From an uncultured Tissierellia bacterium (GTDB lineage Bacteria; Bacillota; Clostridia; Tissierellales; Peptoniphilaceae), in the NCBI GenBank assembly GCA_902489375.1, contig CABTZP010000005.1:1-24639 (forward strand): a stretch of 24,639 bases of DNA, in the 5' to 3' direction. A model generated the notes under the pieces. It ran no database searches and was not told the DNA's origin. It was given only the letters and a program-made list of their open reading frames with translations. Positions 8,287 to 16,221 of this stretch are shown piece after piece (the stretch's first letter is position 1; each line of letters opens with the position of its first letter). The translations under genes and the position numbers were made by a program.

Positions 8287-9191
8287 TGACCCTGACTGGT
8301 GTACTTAATGTTTATAAAGAAAAGGACATGACGTCCTTTGATGTGATTGGAATATTGCGAAAAGTTTCCGGGCAAAAAAGGATTGGCCATACGGGGACTT
8401 TGGATCCGATGGCAAGGGGAGTCCTTCCGGTTTGCTTCGGGAGAGCAACCCGGATCAGTGATTATATCTCCGAACAGGGCAAAGAGTATCTTGCTCTTAT
8501 GCGGTTCGGGATAAAAACGGATACGCTGGACCGGGAAGGCAAGGTCATCGACGAGTTTAATCCACCAACCTTTTCTCTTGAAGAAGTCAATGCAGCTATG
8601 GATCAGTTTCGTGGGACTACTCTTCAGGAGCCACCCATGTATTCTGCGGTCAAGGTTAAAGGGAAAAAACTATATGATTATGCCCGCCAGGGGGTGGAGG
8701 TCGTAAGAAAGGCCAGACCCATCCAGATTGATCTTTTGGAAGCCTTGAGCCTAGAAGGCCACTTTTTACGGTTTCGCTGCCAATGTTCAAAAGGAACTTA
8801 TATCCGCAAGCTGGCCGAAGACCTGGCGAATGAATTAGGGACCATAGGAACTTTATGGGTCCTGGAGCGCGTTCGAGTAGGCCCCTTTACTGCAGATCAA
8901 GCAATTTCGATTGACCGATTAAAAGGGATGAATCAAATGGATCTGCTTTCGCTGTTGACGCCTATGGAAGATGCGCTTCCTCATTTTCCTTCGATTCATC
9001 TTAAAGGAGATGAGGCGCGAGGGGCTGCCTATGGCCAGTCCATCGCCTGGCAGGAAGAGTGGAATTCAAATGAAGAAATCATCCATCATGACCTCTACAA
9101 AGTTTTTACGGAAAAGGGTTTTTTAGGCTTAGGAATGAAGGAAAATGATGGTTTAAAAATGAAAAAAGTCCTGGCGGATTTTAAGGGGTGA
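8286..9191 (+). CDS. truB: tRNA pseudouridine(55) synthase TruB
   Basis: Makes pseudouridine 55 in the T-loop of tRNAs. 301 residues, usual for the family. The catalytic segment GHTGTLDPMARGVLP gives D40 as nucleophile; later motifs are PPMYSAVKVKGKKLYDYAR and CSKGTYIRKLAEDL. The start at ATG 8286 overlaps the nrnA stop as TGATG, with AAGGA 8 bases upstream; a TTG two codons earlier is also in frame but less well spaced. The C-terminal part (about 225-301) is more divergent. ribF follows after 2 bases. Confidence 0.95.
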   Translation: MTLTGVLNVYKEKDMTSFDVIGILRKVSGQKRIGHTGTLDPMARGVLPVCFGRATRISDYISEQGKEYLALMRFGIKTDTLDREGKVIDEFNPPTFSLEEVNAAMDQFRGTTLQEPPMYSAVKVKGKKLYDYARQGVEVVRKARPIQIDLLEALSLEGHFLRFRCQCSKGTYIRKLAEDLANELGTIGTLWVLERVRVGPFTADQAISIDRLKGMNQMDLLSLLTPMEDALPHFPSIHLKGDEARGAAYGQSIAWQEEWNSNEEIIHHDLYKVFTEKGFLGLGMKENDGLKMKKVLADFKG

Positions 9192-9193
9192 AG

Positions 9194-10177
9194 ATGAAGA
9201 TTATTGACTGTGACATTTCCTCGAATCAAGCGGAAGAAAATTTAGAGGCAGTCTCCATCTGTCTGGGAAATTTGGATGGGGTGCACCGTGGTCATCAAAG
9301 AATGATCCTGACTTCCCTCAATTACTGTAAGGACCATCCGATGCAGCCAGCAGCTTTTCTTTTTAAAGATCATTCAGAAAAACTGATTCGCCAGCAGGCA
9401 AAAAGGCAGCTGACTTCGCTTGAGGACAAACTTAAACTCTTGGAACACATTGGCGTTCAATTGGCCTATCTTAAAAGCTTTGATCAGGAATTTATGTCCA
9501 TGGACAAGGAAAGCTTTGTTCGCGATTTTTTAGTCAAAAGGCTTAATACCCGCCATATTGTCATTGGAAAGGACTATTCCTTTGGAAAAATGGCGGAAGG
9601 GAGAATTAAAGACCTTAAGGAGTGGGAGGGAAAATACGCATATAGCTTAGACGTCGTCCCAGATGTTCTCTATGAAGGGTGCCGGATCTCCTCGACAAGG
9701 GTGCGTAATGAAGTGAAGGTCGGCCATGTCGAAAAGGCCAGAGATATGCTGGGCTATGCCTATATGATTCATGGCAAAGTTCAGACAGGGGCAAAACGCG
9801 GGCATTCGTTGGGCTTTCCGACGGCCAATCTGGCGCTTGAATTTCCTTACGTTCTTCCGGAAGATGGGGTTTATCTTACGTCCATGCTGGTACGGGGGAA
9901 AACCTATTATGGGATGACGGATATTGGAAGTAATCCGACCTTTGGCGGGGACCAGGTTAAAATTGAAACCCACCTCTTTGATTTTTCTGAAAATATTTAC
10001 GGTGAACCGGTAACCTTAAATTTCCTTCGCTATGAAAGAGGAGAAATTCGATTTTCATGCGTCCAGGATCTGATCGACCAGCTTAGACGGGATGATCAAC
10101 TGATCCGCAAGTGGGCAAAGGAAGAGGAAAAAAAGAAGAAAAATAATCTTGCGGAGCCTTTGCGCGGAATTCATTAA
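9194..10177 (+). CDS. ribF: Bifunctional riboflavin kinase / FAD synthetase
   Basis: Phosphorylates riboflavin to FMN and adenylylates FMN to FAD. 327 residues. The N-terminal nucleotidyltransferase domain shows GNLDGVHRGHQ (25-35), IGKDYSFG (124-131) and ISSTRVR (165-171). The C-terminal kinase domain shows GHSLGFPTANL (about 203-213). It ends in a short lysine-rich tail. The ATG at 9194 has AAGGGG 5 bases upstream; a GTG at 9188 would overlap that signal, so I prefer the ATG. It closes the rimP-to-ribF gene run, lying 2 bases after truB; rpsO follows behind a leader of 86 bases. Confidence 0.95.
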   Translation: MKIIDCDISSNQAEENLEAVSICLGNLDGVHRGHQRMILTSLNYCKDHPMQPAAFLFKDHSEKLIRQQAKRQLTSLEDKLKLLEHIGVQLAYLKSFDQEFMSMDKESFVRDFLVKRLNTRHIVIGKDYSFGKMAEGRIKDLKEWEGKYAYSLDVVPDVLYEGCRISSTRVRNEVKVGHVEKARDMLGYAYMIHGKVQTGAKRGHSLGFPTANLALEFPYVLPEDGVYLTSMLVRGKTYYGMTDIGSNPTFGGDQVKIETHLFDFSENIYGEPVTLNFLRYERGEIRFSCVQDLIDQLRRDDQLIRKWAKEEEKKKKNNLAEPLRGIH

Positions 10178-10188
10178 TGTGGTAAACT
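10160..10188 (+). promoter_or_regulatory. Candidate rpsO promoter
   Basis: TTGCGC (10160-10165), a 17-base spacer and TAAACT (10183-10188), the last preceded by TG-G as an extended -10. It overlaps the end of ribF. A start near 10195 would give a leader of about 70 bases, in which S15 autoregulation of the kind known in other bacteria could act. Motif-based inference. Confidence 0.4.
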
Positions 10189-10263
10189 TTCTAAATACTG
10201 CTTCTCAGATTGTGGAAATGGGTCCCTTTCTTGGATGCCAGCGAATGAAACAAGGAGATTAAC

Positions 10264-10530
10264 ATGTTAACGAAGGAAGAAAAATTAGAACTGATTGAAA
10301 AGTATGGGAAAGACGAAAAAGATACGGGTTCCGCTGAAGTACAGATCGCCATGCTTTCCCAGCGAATTCGGGAGCTTACTGAGCATCTGAAAACGCATAA
10401 AAAAGATGCCGCATCCCGTCGGGGCATGTATAAGCTCATTGGTCAGAGAGCGGGCCTTTTGAAATATCTGAAGAAAAAGGATATTGAAAAATATCGGGCT
10501 TTGGTTGAACAGCTTCAGATCCGTGGTTAA
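10264..10530 (+). CDS. rpsO: 30S ribosomal protein S15
   Basis: Primary-binding small-subunit protein that contacts 16S rRNA helices 20-22. 88 residues, the family length. GSAEVQIAMLSQRI, HLKTHKKD, SRRGM and LKKKDIEKYRALVEQL are recognisable. The usual DHHSRRGL reads DAASRRGM and the usual GQRRxLL reads GQRAGLL. Aspartate and serine of the rRNA-binding turn are kept. CAAGGAG lies 8 bases before the ATG. A strong terminator (10571-10606) follows, so rpsO can be transcribed alone. Confidence 0.97.
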   Translation: MLTKEEKLELIEKYGKDEKDTGSAEVQIAMLSQRIRELTEHLKTHKKDAASRRGMYKLIGQRAGLLKYLKKKDIEKYRALVEQLQIRG

Positions 10531-10570
10531 ATTTTCCTGCGACATCAGAAAAAAATTGATAATAAAAGAG

Positions 10571-10606
10571 AAAACGGTTTAGCCGGTTGGCTGACCGTTT
10601 TTTTTT
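10571..10606 (+). terminator. rpsO intrinsic terminator
   Basis: AAACGGT plus AGCC pairs with GGCT plus ACCGTTT, with a small internal bulge and a GGTT-type loop, followed by nine T. Located about 40 bases after the rpsO stop and before the pnp promoter. Confidence 0.9.
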
Positions 10607-10654
10607 ATTTTTTGCTTATACAATGAAAAATGAGCATTTAGGCCGTATATAGGC

Positions 10655-10660
10655 TATAAT
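10655..10660 (+). promoter_or_regulatory. Probable pnp promoter (-10 box)
   Basis: A perfect TATAAT lies 70 bases upstream of pnp, directly after the rpsO terminator. The best -35 candidate, TGAGCA at 10631-10636 with an 18-base spacer, is weak. The leader holds two small hairpins: GAG-AAT-CTC (10682-10690) and GGTGA-AGA-TCACC (10704-10716). The second lies 3 bases before AGGAGG (10720-10725) and may influence translation. Confidence 0.6.
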
Positions 10661-10729
10661 AGATATGTTTTGAGTAAAGAAGAGAATCTCGTTGAATACG
10701 AAGGGTGAAGATCACCTACAGGAGGAAAT

Positions 10730-12829
10730 ATGATTCATGAATATGATTACCAATCACCGGTAACGGACAATGCCTTCCATGTGACGATTGGAAAGCTTGC
10801 CCAGCAAACCAATGGGGAGTGTCTGATCCGGGCGAAGGACACAGTGGTTTTAACGACTGCAGTAGGTGCTTCTTCAACCAGAGAGGGGCAAGATTTTTTT
10901 CCTTTAACCTGTAATTATCAGGAAAAACTTTATGCTGTAGGCCGGATTCCCGGCGGATATGGAAAAAGAGAGGGGAGAGGCTCGATTGAAGCGACCCTAA
11001 ACGCCCGGCAGATGGACCGGCCTCTGCGTCCGCTTTTCCCGGAAGGCTTTATGAATGAAGTCCAGATCATATCTACGGTCTTTTCGGTCGATCCCAAAGC
11101 GGCTCCGGAAATCTGTGCCATGAACGGCGCTTCTCTGTCCTTAACCATTTCCGATATTCCCTTCCACGGTCCTATCGGCGCGGTCATTGTGGGCTATTTA
11201 AACGGAGAATATGTCATTAATCCTTCTGAGGATGAACTCGAGGAGTCCGAGCTAAACATCACGGTTGCCGGCACCGAAGAAGCCGTCACGATGGTTGAGG
11301 CCGGGGCGAATGAACTTTCTGAGGAGATTATGCTGGGAGCAATCCTTTATGGTCATCGGGAAGTTCAATCGATTTGCCGGTTTATGAAGGACATTGCCCG
11401 TGAAATCGGAAAAGAGAAGATGCCTTTTACTGCCCCTGTGATCGATGAACAGCTTAAGGAAAGAGTGAGACGATTCGCGGAAAACCCCCTTCTGGACGCA
11501 TTGAAAATTAAAAATAAGCATGACCGGGAAAAAGCGATCAGTGAGATTCAGAATGATCTTTTTGATCAATTTAAAGCTGCGGACTGGGATGTTTTTGACG
11601 AAGAAAAAGGAGATATTAGCGCCGTCTTTGAAGAAATTCAAAGAAACGAGGTGCGTCGGATGATTTCGCAGGATCAGATTCGGGTAGATGGCCGTTCCAT
11701 GACGCAGATTCGCCCCCTAAGCGCCGAAGTCGGTGTCCTCCCGCGGACCCACGGGTCAGGCCTGTTTTCCAGGGGAGAAACCCAGGTTCTCTCGACGGTT
11801 ACCCTTGGCGGCCCCCGAGATGTTCTTTACATTGATGGTCTTCATGCCGATGAATTAGTAAAGACTTATTTCCACCAATACAATTTTCCGCCATTTTGCG
11901 TGGGGGATATGAAGCCCTTACGAGCGCCGAACCGCAGAGAAATTGGTCATGGAAATCTAGCCGAACGGGCTCTTCTTCCGGTTCTTCCGGATCAAGATAC
12001 CTTCCCCTATACGATTCGTGTAGTATCCGACGTCCTTTCTTCCAATGGTTCAAGCTCCCAGGCTTCGATTTGTGGATCCACCTTATCATTGATGGATGCT
12101 GGCGTGCCTATTAAAGCGCCGGTTGCCGGCATTGCCATGGGCTTAATTAAAGAGGGAGAGACGATCTCTGTTTTGACGGATATCCAGGGATTGGAAGATC
12201 ACCTGGGCGATATGGATTTTAAAGTCGCCGGGACCCGGGAAGGCATCACGGCCCTTCAAATGGACATCAAAGTGGAAGGAATCGATAAAGAAGTCATGGA
12301 AAGAGCCTTGGAGCAGGCAAGAGTTGCCCGGATGCAGATCTTGGATCTGATCGATTCGACGATTCCTGAGCCAAGAAAAGAGCTTTCCCCTTATGCCCCA
12401 AGAATTCTCTCCATATTGATTGATCCTGAAAAGATTCGGGATGTGATCGGCAAGGGAGGAAAGACCATTAACGAAATTATTGAAAGGACGGGTGCCTCCA
12501 TTGATACCGAGGACGATGGCCATATCACGATCGTCGGCGCGGATCAAGCCTCTGCTGAAAAAGCAAAGCGGATGATCGAAGAAATTGTCAAAGATGTAGA
12601 AGTAGGAGATATCTTCGAAGGGACCGTGGTTCGCATTCTTAAATTTGGCGCTTTTGTGGACCTGGGCGGCAATCGTGAAGGCATGATTCATATTTCCAAG
12701 CTTGCCAATCATCGGGTGAACAAGGTGGAAGATGTCGTCAATATTGGAGATCCAGTAAAAGTTAAAGTGATTGAAATTGACGATCAGGGACGAATTAATC
12801 TTTCTCATAAGGAGTTTTCAGAAGATTAA
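10730..12829 (+). CDS. pnp: Polyribonucleotide nucleotidyltransferase (PNPase)
   Basis: Phosphorolytic 3'-5' exoribonuclease, trimeric in studied species. 699 residues. Two RNase PH-like domains (about 1-230 and 310-545) flank a helical segment; FPLTCNYQEKLYAVGRIPGG is in the first and SSNGSSSQASICGSTLSLMDAG in the second. Then come a KH domain with VIGKGGKTINEI (about 565) and an S1 domain with FEGTVVRILKFGAFVDLG (about 625). Full length and intact. AGGAGG sits just before the ATG. It has its own promoter-like TATAAT and terminator, so it is probably monocistronic. Leader hairpins could serve autoregulation, as described for other bacteria. Confidence 0.97.
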   Translation: MIHEYDYQSPVTDNAFHVTIGKLAQQTNGECLIRAKDTVVLTTAVGASSTREGQDFFPLTCNYQEKLYAVGRIPGGYGKREGRGSIEATLNARQMDRPLRPLFPEGFMNEVQIISTVFSVDPKAAPEICAMNGASLSLTISDIPFHGPIGAVIVGYLNGEYVINPSEDELEESELNITVAGTEEAVTMVEAGANELSEEIMLGAILYGHREVQSICRFMKDIAREIGKEKMPFTAPVIDEQLKERVRRFAENPLLDALKIKNKHDREKAISEIQNDLFDQFKAADWDVFDEEKGDISAVFEEIQRNEVRRMISQDQIRVDGRSMTQIRPLSAEVGVLPRTHGSGLFSRGETQVLSTVTLGGPRDVLYIDGLHADELVKTYFHQYNFPPFCVGDMKPLRAPNRREIGHGNLAERALLPVLPDQDTFPYTIRVVSDVLSSNGSSSQASICGSTLSLMDAGVPIKAPVAGIAMGLIKEGETISVLTDIQGLEDHLGDMDFKVAGTREGITALQMDIKVEGIDKEVMERALEQARVARMQILDLIDSTIPEPRKELSPYAPRILSILIDPEKIRDVIGKGGKTINEIIERTGASIDTEDDGHITIVGADQASAEKAKRMIEEIVKDVEVGDIFEGTVVRILKFGAFVDLGGNREGMIHISKLANHRVNKVEDVVNIGDPVKVKVIEIDDQGRINLSHKEFSED

Positions 12830-12871
12830 GAGGGCTGCTTTTTCTAAGTCCTTGGATTTTTTCCAATAAAA

Positions 12872-12922
12872 AAAGAGCGGTCCCTGAACACCGTGTTCTG
12901 GTTCAGGGGCCGCTTTTTTTTT
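12872..12922 (+). terminator. pnp intrinsic terminator
   Basis: A 14-bp stem, AGCGGTCCCTGAAC with GTTCAGGGGCCGCT (one G-U pair), has a 12-base loop and a run of nine T. An A-run on the 5' side means it could also work on the minus strand. It separates pnp from the regulator cassette. Confidence 0.93.
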
Positions 12923-12933
12923 AAAGACCGTTT

Positions 12934-12948
12934 CATTATTTGATAATG
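12934..12948. promoter_or_regulatory. Palindrome upstream of the XRE regulator, candidate operator
   Basis: CATTAT-TTG-ATAATG is a perfect 6-bp-arm palindrome 48 bases before the regulator start. It abuts a possible -10 box TATAAA (12951-12956). XRE-family regulators often bind such sites to control themselves; here that is inference. Confidence 0.4.
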
Positions 12949-12995
12949 GTTATAAAAAAAGAAGTAAAACTATGAAATAGAAAGAGGTTACTGCA

Positions 12996-13484
12996 TTGAC
13001 TATAGGAGACAGAATATTTCACCTTCGCTTAAGAAAACAAATAACACAAAATGAATTAGGGGATGTTCTTGGAGTTTCTGGCGAAATGATATCCGCTTGG
13101 GAAGATAATATAATGGCACCCGACAATGCCAATCTCAAAAAAATATGTGACTTTTTTGATGTTCCTTTTGAATACATTATGAATGGAGTGAAACAAGTAG
13201 ATGTAAAAGCATTAACAAATAGAATCATCAATTTATTTCTTATTTCGCTAGGTTGTTTGTCACTGGTCAATGCTGTTGTATTTAGTTATTTGTTTAAAAG
13301 CCTCGAAATGGCTGTATATGGGGAATGCTTTTCAGAGGCAAGATATTATTTGTTTCATTATCCATTAATTATTTTAGTAATTTTTGGAATGTCATTATTT
13401 TTTATCGGTTTTTTTAGACTTATATTAGTAGTATTCGAAGTACCTGAAGATAATGTCAGGTTATTTAAAAGGAGGAGAAAATGA
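12996..13484 (+). CDS. XRE-family helix-turn-helix protein with two membrane segments
   Basis: A 162-residue protein. Residues 5-60 form a Cro/C1-type helix-turn-helix (ITQNELGDVLGVSGEMISAWE). Two hydrophobic segments follow, at about 78-100 and 121-148, and the tail is basic (KRRRK). It is probably a DNA-binding regulator anchored in the membrane; target and signal are unknown. The TTG start is supported by AGAGGT 7 bases upstream and by the helix-turn-helix beginning at once. Base composition differs from neighbours: the 60-base line from 13201 has 15 G/C, against 31 in the line from 15361 in ftsK. It interrupts the pnp-ftsK core region and is bounded by terminators, suggesting later acquisition. 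A short ORF overlaps its stop. Confidence 0.8.
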   Translation: MTIGDRIFHLRLRKQITQNELGDVLGVSGEMISAWEDNIMAPDNANLKKICDFFDVPFEYIMNGVKQVDVKALTNRIINLFLISLGCLSLVNAVVFSYLFKSLEMAVYGECFSEARYYLFHYPLIILVIFGMSLFFIGFFRLILVVFEVPEDNVRLFKRRRK

Positions 13485-13519
13485 AAAGAAAAAATCGACT
13501 AAAGACAATTTTAAGATAA
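13481..13519 (+). CDS. 12-codon ORF with strong ribosome binding site, micropeptide or gene remnant
   Basis: ATG overlaps the regulator stop as ATGA and is preceded by AAAGGAGGAGAAA, one of the best ribosome binding sites in the window. The product would be MKRKNRLKTILR, very basic, and a terminator follows 21 bases later. Either a micropeptide is made, or the start of a former gene survives after deletion of the rest. I cannot tell which. Confidence 0.35.
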   Translation: MKRKNRLKTILR

Positions 13520-13540
13520 TGATATTCCAATATTAAAAAG

Positions 13541-13573
13541 GCAGCCTGAAACAATGAACAGGTTGCTTTTTTT
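13541..13573 (+). terminator. Terminator of the regulator cassette
   Basis: GCAGCCTG pairs with CAGGTTGC (8 bp, one G-U), with a 10-base loop, an A-run before and seven T after. Located behind the XRE regulator and the 12-codon ORF. Confidence 0.85.
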
Positions 13574-13644
13574 ATAAGAAGACTATGTCATTCTCTCTCA
13601 TTTCTTCTTCTGCGCCTGATTGTCCCTGAATTTTGACCTCAATA

Positions 13645-13653
13645 TGCTATAAT
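13645..13653 (+). promoter_or_regulatory. ftsK promoter, extended -10
   Basis: TGCTATAAT combines the TGn extension with a perfect TATAAT, 24 bases before the ftsK ATG. A TTGACC at 13633 is only 9 bases away and so cannot be its -35; no proper -35 is seen, as is common with extended -10 promoters. Confidence 0.65.
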
Positions 13654-13677
13654 AATTAAGGACTTTGAGGAGGATTC

Positions 13678-16221
13678 ATGGCAGCGAAAACGGGGAGAAA
13701 CAATAAGAGAAAACCGGAAAAAACGGAGAACACACAGATTTGGCTGTTCCTAGGCATTTTATTTTTTATTGCCATTTCGGTGTCGATTTACTTTAAAAGT
13801 CAGAGTGGTTTTCTTGGGGATATTTTGGGCGGCTTTCTTTTTCAGCTATTTGGAATTTTCGCTTATGGTGTTCCCGTTTTGATCTTGCTTCTTACCCTCA
13901 GCACATGGTTACACCTTTGGGGAAGAAAGATCGGGGGAATCATTGCTTATCTCACGGGGCTTTATTTCTGTGCCATGTTGGTCGTTTGGGCAAAAGTTTC
14001 TCCTAAAGGCTCCTTTAAAACCTCTATGCAGATGGCCGGGGAGTGGGGAAGAAAAATCGTTGGACCTGGTCAGTTCGGCGGATTTTTTGGTTATGGGATG
14101 ATGAATTTCATTGGGCAGATTGGCATTATCTGCCTAACTGTTCTGGTCCTCTTCTTTTTTATCCTTTATCTTCTGAACTGGACTTTAGCCGACTTTTTTA
14201 AGCTTTTATCTAGCTTTTTTCATGGGATTGGGACTTCTTTTGCCAATTTATTTCACCGGTTTAAGGATCTCCATGACGATCTGGACCTTCCAGAGATTGA
14301 TACTTCGATAAAAAACGAAGAAATTGAAGATCCTCCTCTTTTTGCCGAAGATGAGGGAGAAGAGAAAAAGGCTTTTACGAAGGATACTGACCGGCTCCCT
14401 CTTTCAGAAGTCAAGGAAAAGCTTGAGGAAAAGAAGGAAAAGACAGAGACGATGACCATGGCCCCGCCGATGGCAACAGGCAAAAACGCTCGCCCTGCGA
14501 TTCCGATCAATGACTATGCAGTAAAGACCCAGTTATTAGCCGAACAGATTTCTGAGGAAGCGGCTTTTTCAAAAGATGCGAATAATGATTCTTTTGCGGA
14601 AGATTTTGATTCTTCCGATTCCATTCTTTCCTCGGAAGTCCTCAAGCAAGATACGCATCAGCCCAAAGAAGAGAATGAAAGCAATATCGCAGAGCAGGAA
14701 AAAGGGAAAGAGGAAGAATCGGGTCAAAAAGAGGCCCAGGAATCGATTAAACCTGAGGAAAAGCCTTATGTGATTCCTCCTTTGAACCTACTTAATCCAG
14801 CTCAGTCCTCCAGCAAAGTGGATTCTGCCCTTTTGAAAAAGCAGGCCCGCGATATAGAGAAAACCCTAGAAAGTTTCGGCATTGAATCGGAGGTGGTTTC
14901 GATTCGCCGAGGACCTACGGTGACCTTATTTGAACTTAAGCCTCAGGCGGGGATTAAGGTTAGTAAAATCACAAATCTTTCCGATGATCTGGCTATGGCT
15001 CTTTCGGCCCCGGTTGTTCGGATCGAAGCGCCCATCCCAGGAAAGCCTTATGTGGGCATTGAAGTGCCCAACCCCGTGGCCGATTCGGTTTCCTTCCGCC
15101 AGCTTCTTCAAACCGGCGCCTTTCAGGAAACAGAAAGACAAATTCCGGTTGCCTTGGGCCAGAGCATTGAAGGGGAAACGGTTATTGCCAAAATGGCAAA
15201 GATGCCTCACCTTTTGATTGCCGGCGCAACGGGGTCTGGTAAATCGGTTTGTATCAACACGATCATCATGAGTATGTTATATAAATATTCACCAAAAGAT
15301 TTACGGATGATCCTTATTGATCCGAAGGTGGTTGAACTCTCCGTTTATAATGGCATTCCGCATCTCTTGATTCCCGTCGTCACCGATCCCAAAAAGGCCA
15401 GTCAAGCGCTTTATATGGCGGTCCAGGAAATGGAAAGACGCTTTCGCCTTTTTTCTAAGACTTCTTCAAGGGATATTGCCAGTTACCATGAAAAACAAAA
15501 AGTAGATGATACTCTGGAGAATCTACCCCTGATGCTGGTCATTATCGATGAATTATCCGATCTGATGATGGTGGCCTCAAAGGATGTGGAAGCGCATATC
15601 ACAAGATTGGCGCAAATGGCCAGGGCTTGTGGAATCCATCTTATCATCGCAACGCAAAGGCCATCGGTTGACGTCATCACAGGAACGATCAAAGCCAATA
15701 TTCCCTCCCGGATCTCTTTTCAAGTTTCTTCCTCTACGGACTCAAGAACCATCTTAGATCAGGGGGGAGCTGAAAAACTTCTGGGAAAAGGGGATATGCT
15801 TTATTACCCGGCTTCTTACCCCAAACCGGTTCGGGTTCAAGGGGCATTCATCTCGGATGGAGAAGTTGAAAAAGTCGTTGATTTTGTTAAGGAAACGAGT
15901 AGCACAAATTATGATAAAAAATTCATCCAGTCAATGGAAGAAACGCATGATTCTTCCGCGTCCGGTTCGGCAGAAGATTCGGACCAGGACGAACTGATGG
16001 ATGAAGTGCTTGAGTTTATATCCCATGAAGAAACAACGTCCATTTCGGGGTTACAGAGAAGGTTTCGGATTGGCTATTCTCGAGCTGGCCGTATCATAGA
16101 CGATCTCGAGGCCATGGGAGCGGTTTCAGCTCAGGATGGATCAAAGCCCCGCCAGGTTCTGGTGAAGGCGGACGAACTAGGAAAGGAAAATCAAGATGGC
16201 CAAGATGAACCTGCCCAATAA
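13678..16221 (+). CDS. ftsK: DNA translocase FtsK/SpoIIIE
   Basis: Hexameric ATP-driven DNA pump at the division septum. 847 residues: about four membrane segments within residues 20-170, an acidic, low-complexity linker (about 190-365), then the motor. Walker A is GATGSGKS (516-523) and Walker B is VIIDELSD (621-628). The C-terminal gamma winged helix (about 775-840; EFISHEETTSISGLQRRFRIGYSRA) reads directional sequences on the chromosome in studied homologues. GAGGAGG lies before the ATG. FtsK and SpoIIIE cannot be separated by sequence alone. The gene's end overlaps pgsA by 26 bases; rimO, often nearby in Bacillota, is not between them. Confidence 0.95.
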   Translation: MAAKTGRNNKRKPEKTENTQIWLFLGILFFIAISVSIYFKSQSGFLGDILGGFLFQLFGIFAYGVPVLILLLTLSTWLHLWGRKIGGIIAYLTGLYFCAMLVVWAKVSPKGSFKTSMQMAGEWGRKIVGPGQFGGFFGYGMMNFIGQIGIICLTVLVLFFFILYLLNWTLADFFKLLSSFFHGIGTSFANLFHRFKDLHDDLDLPEIDTSIKNEEIEDPPLFAEDEGEEKKAFTKDTDRLPLSEVKEKLEEKKEKTETMTMAPPMATGKNARPAIPINDYAVKTQLLAEQISEEAAFSKDANNDSFAEDFDSSDSILSSEVLKQDTHQPKEENESNIAEQEKGKEEESGQKEAQESIKPEEKPYVIPPLNLLNPAQSSSKVDSALLKKQARDIEKTLESFGIESEVVSIRRGPTVTLFELKPQAGIKVSKITNLSDDLAMALSAPVVRIEAPIPGKPYVGIEVPNPVADSVSFRQLLQTGAFQETERQIPVALGQSIEGETVIAKMAKMPHLLIAGATGSGKSVCINTIIMSMLYKYSPKDLRMILIDPKVVELSVYNGIPHLLIPVVTDPKKASQALYMAVQEMERRFRLFSKTSSRDIASYHEKQKVDDTLENLPLMLVIIDELSDLMMVASKDVEAHITRLAQMARACGIHLIIATQRPSVDVITGTIKANIPSRISFQVSSSTDSRTILDQGGAEKLLGKGDMLYYPASYPKPVRVQGAFISDGEVEKVVDFVKETSSTNYDKKFIQSMEETHDSSASGSAEDSDQDELMDEVLEFISHEETTSISGLQRRFRIGYSRAGRIIDDLEAMGAVSAQDGSKPRQVLVKADELGKENQDGQDEPAQ

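Noticed and set aside
12143..12808. 221-codon open frame on the minus strand opposite pnp
   Set aside because: It lies wholly within the conserved PNPase gene, has no recognisable motif or start signal, and reads as a shadow of the coding strand.
13633..13653. TTGACC and TATAAT as a classical promoter pair before ftsK
   Set aside because: Only 9 bases separate the boxes, far from the 16-18 needed; the TGn-extended -10 alone explains the promoter better.
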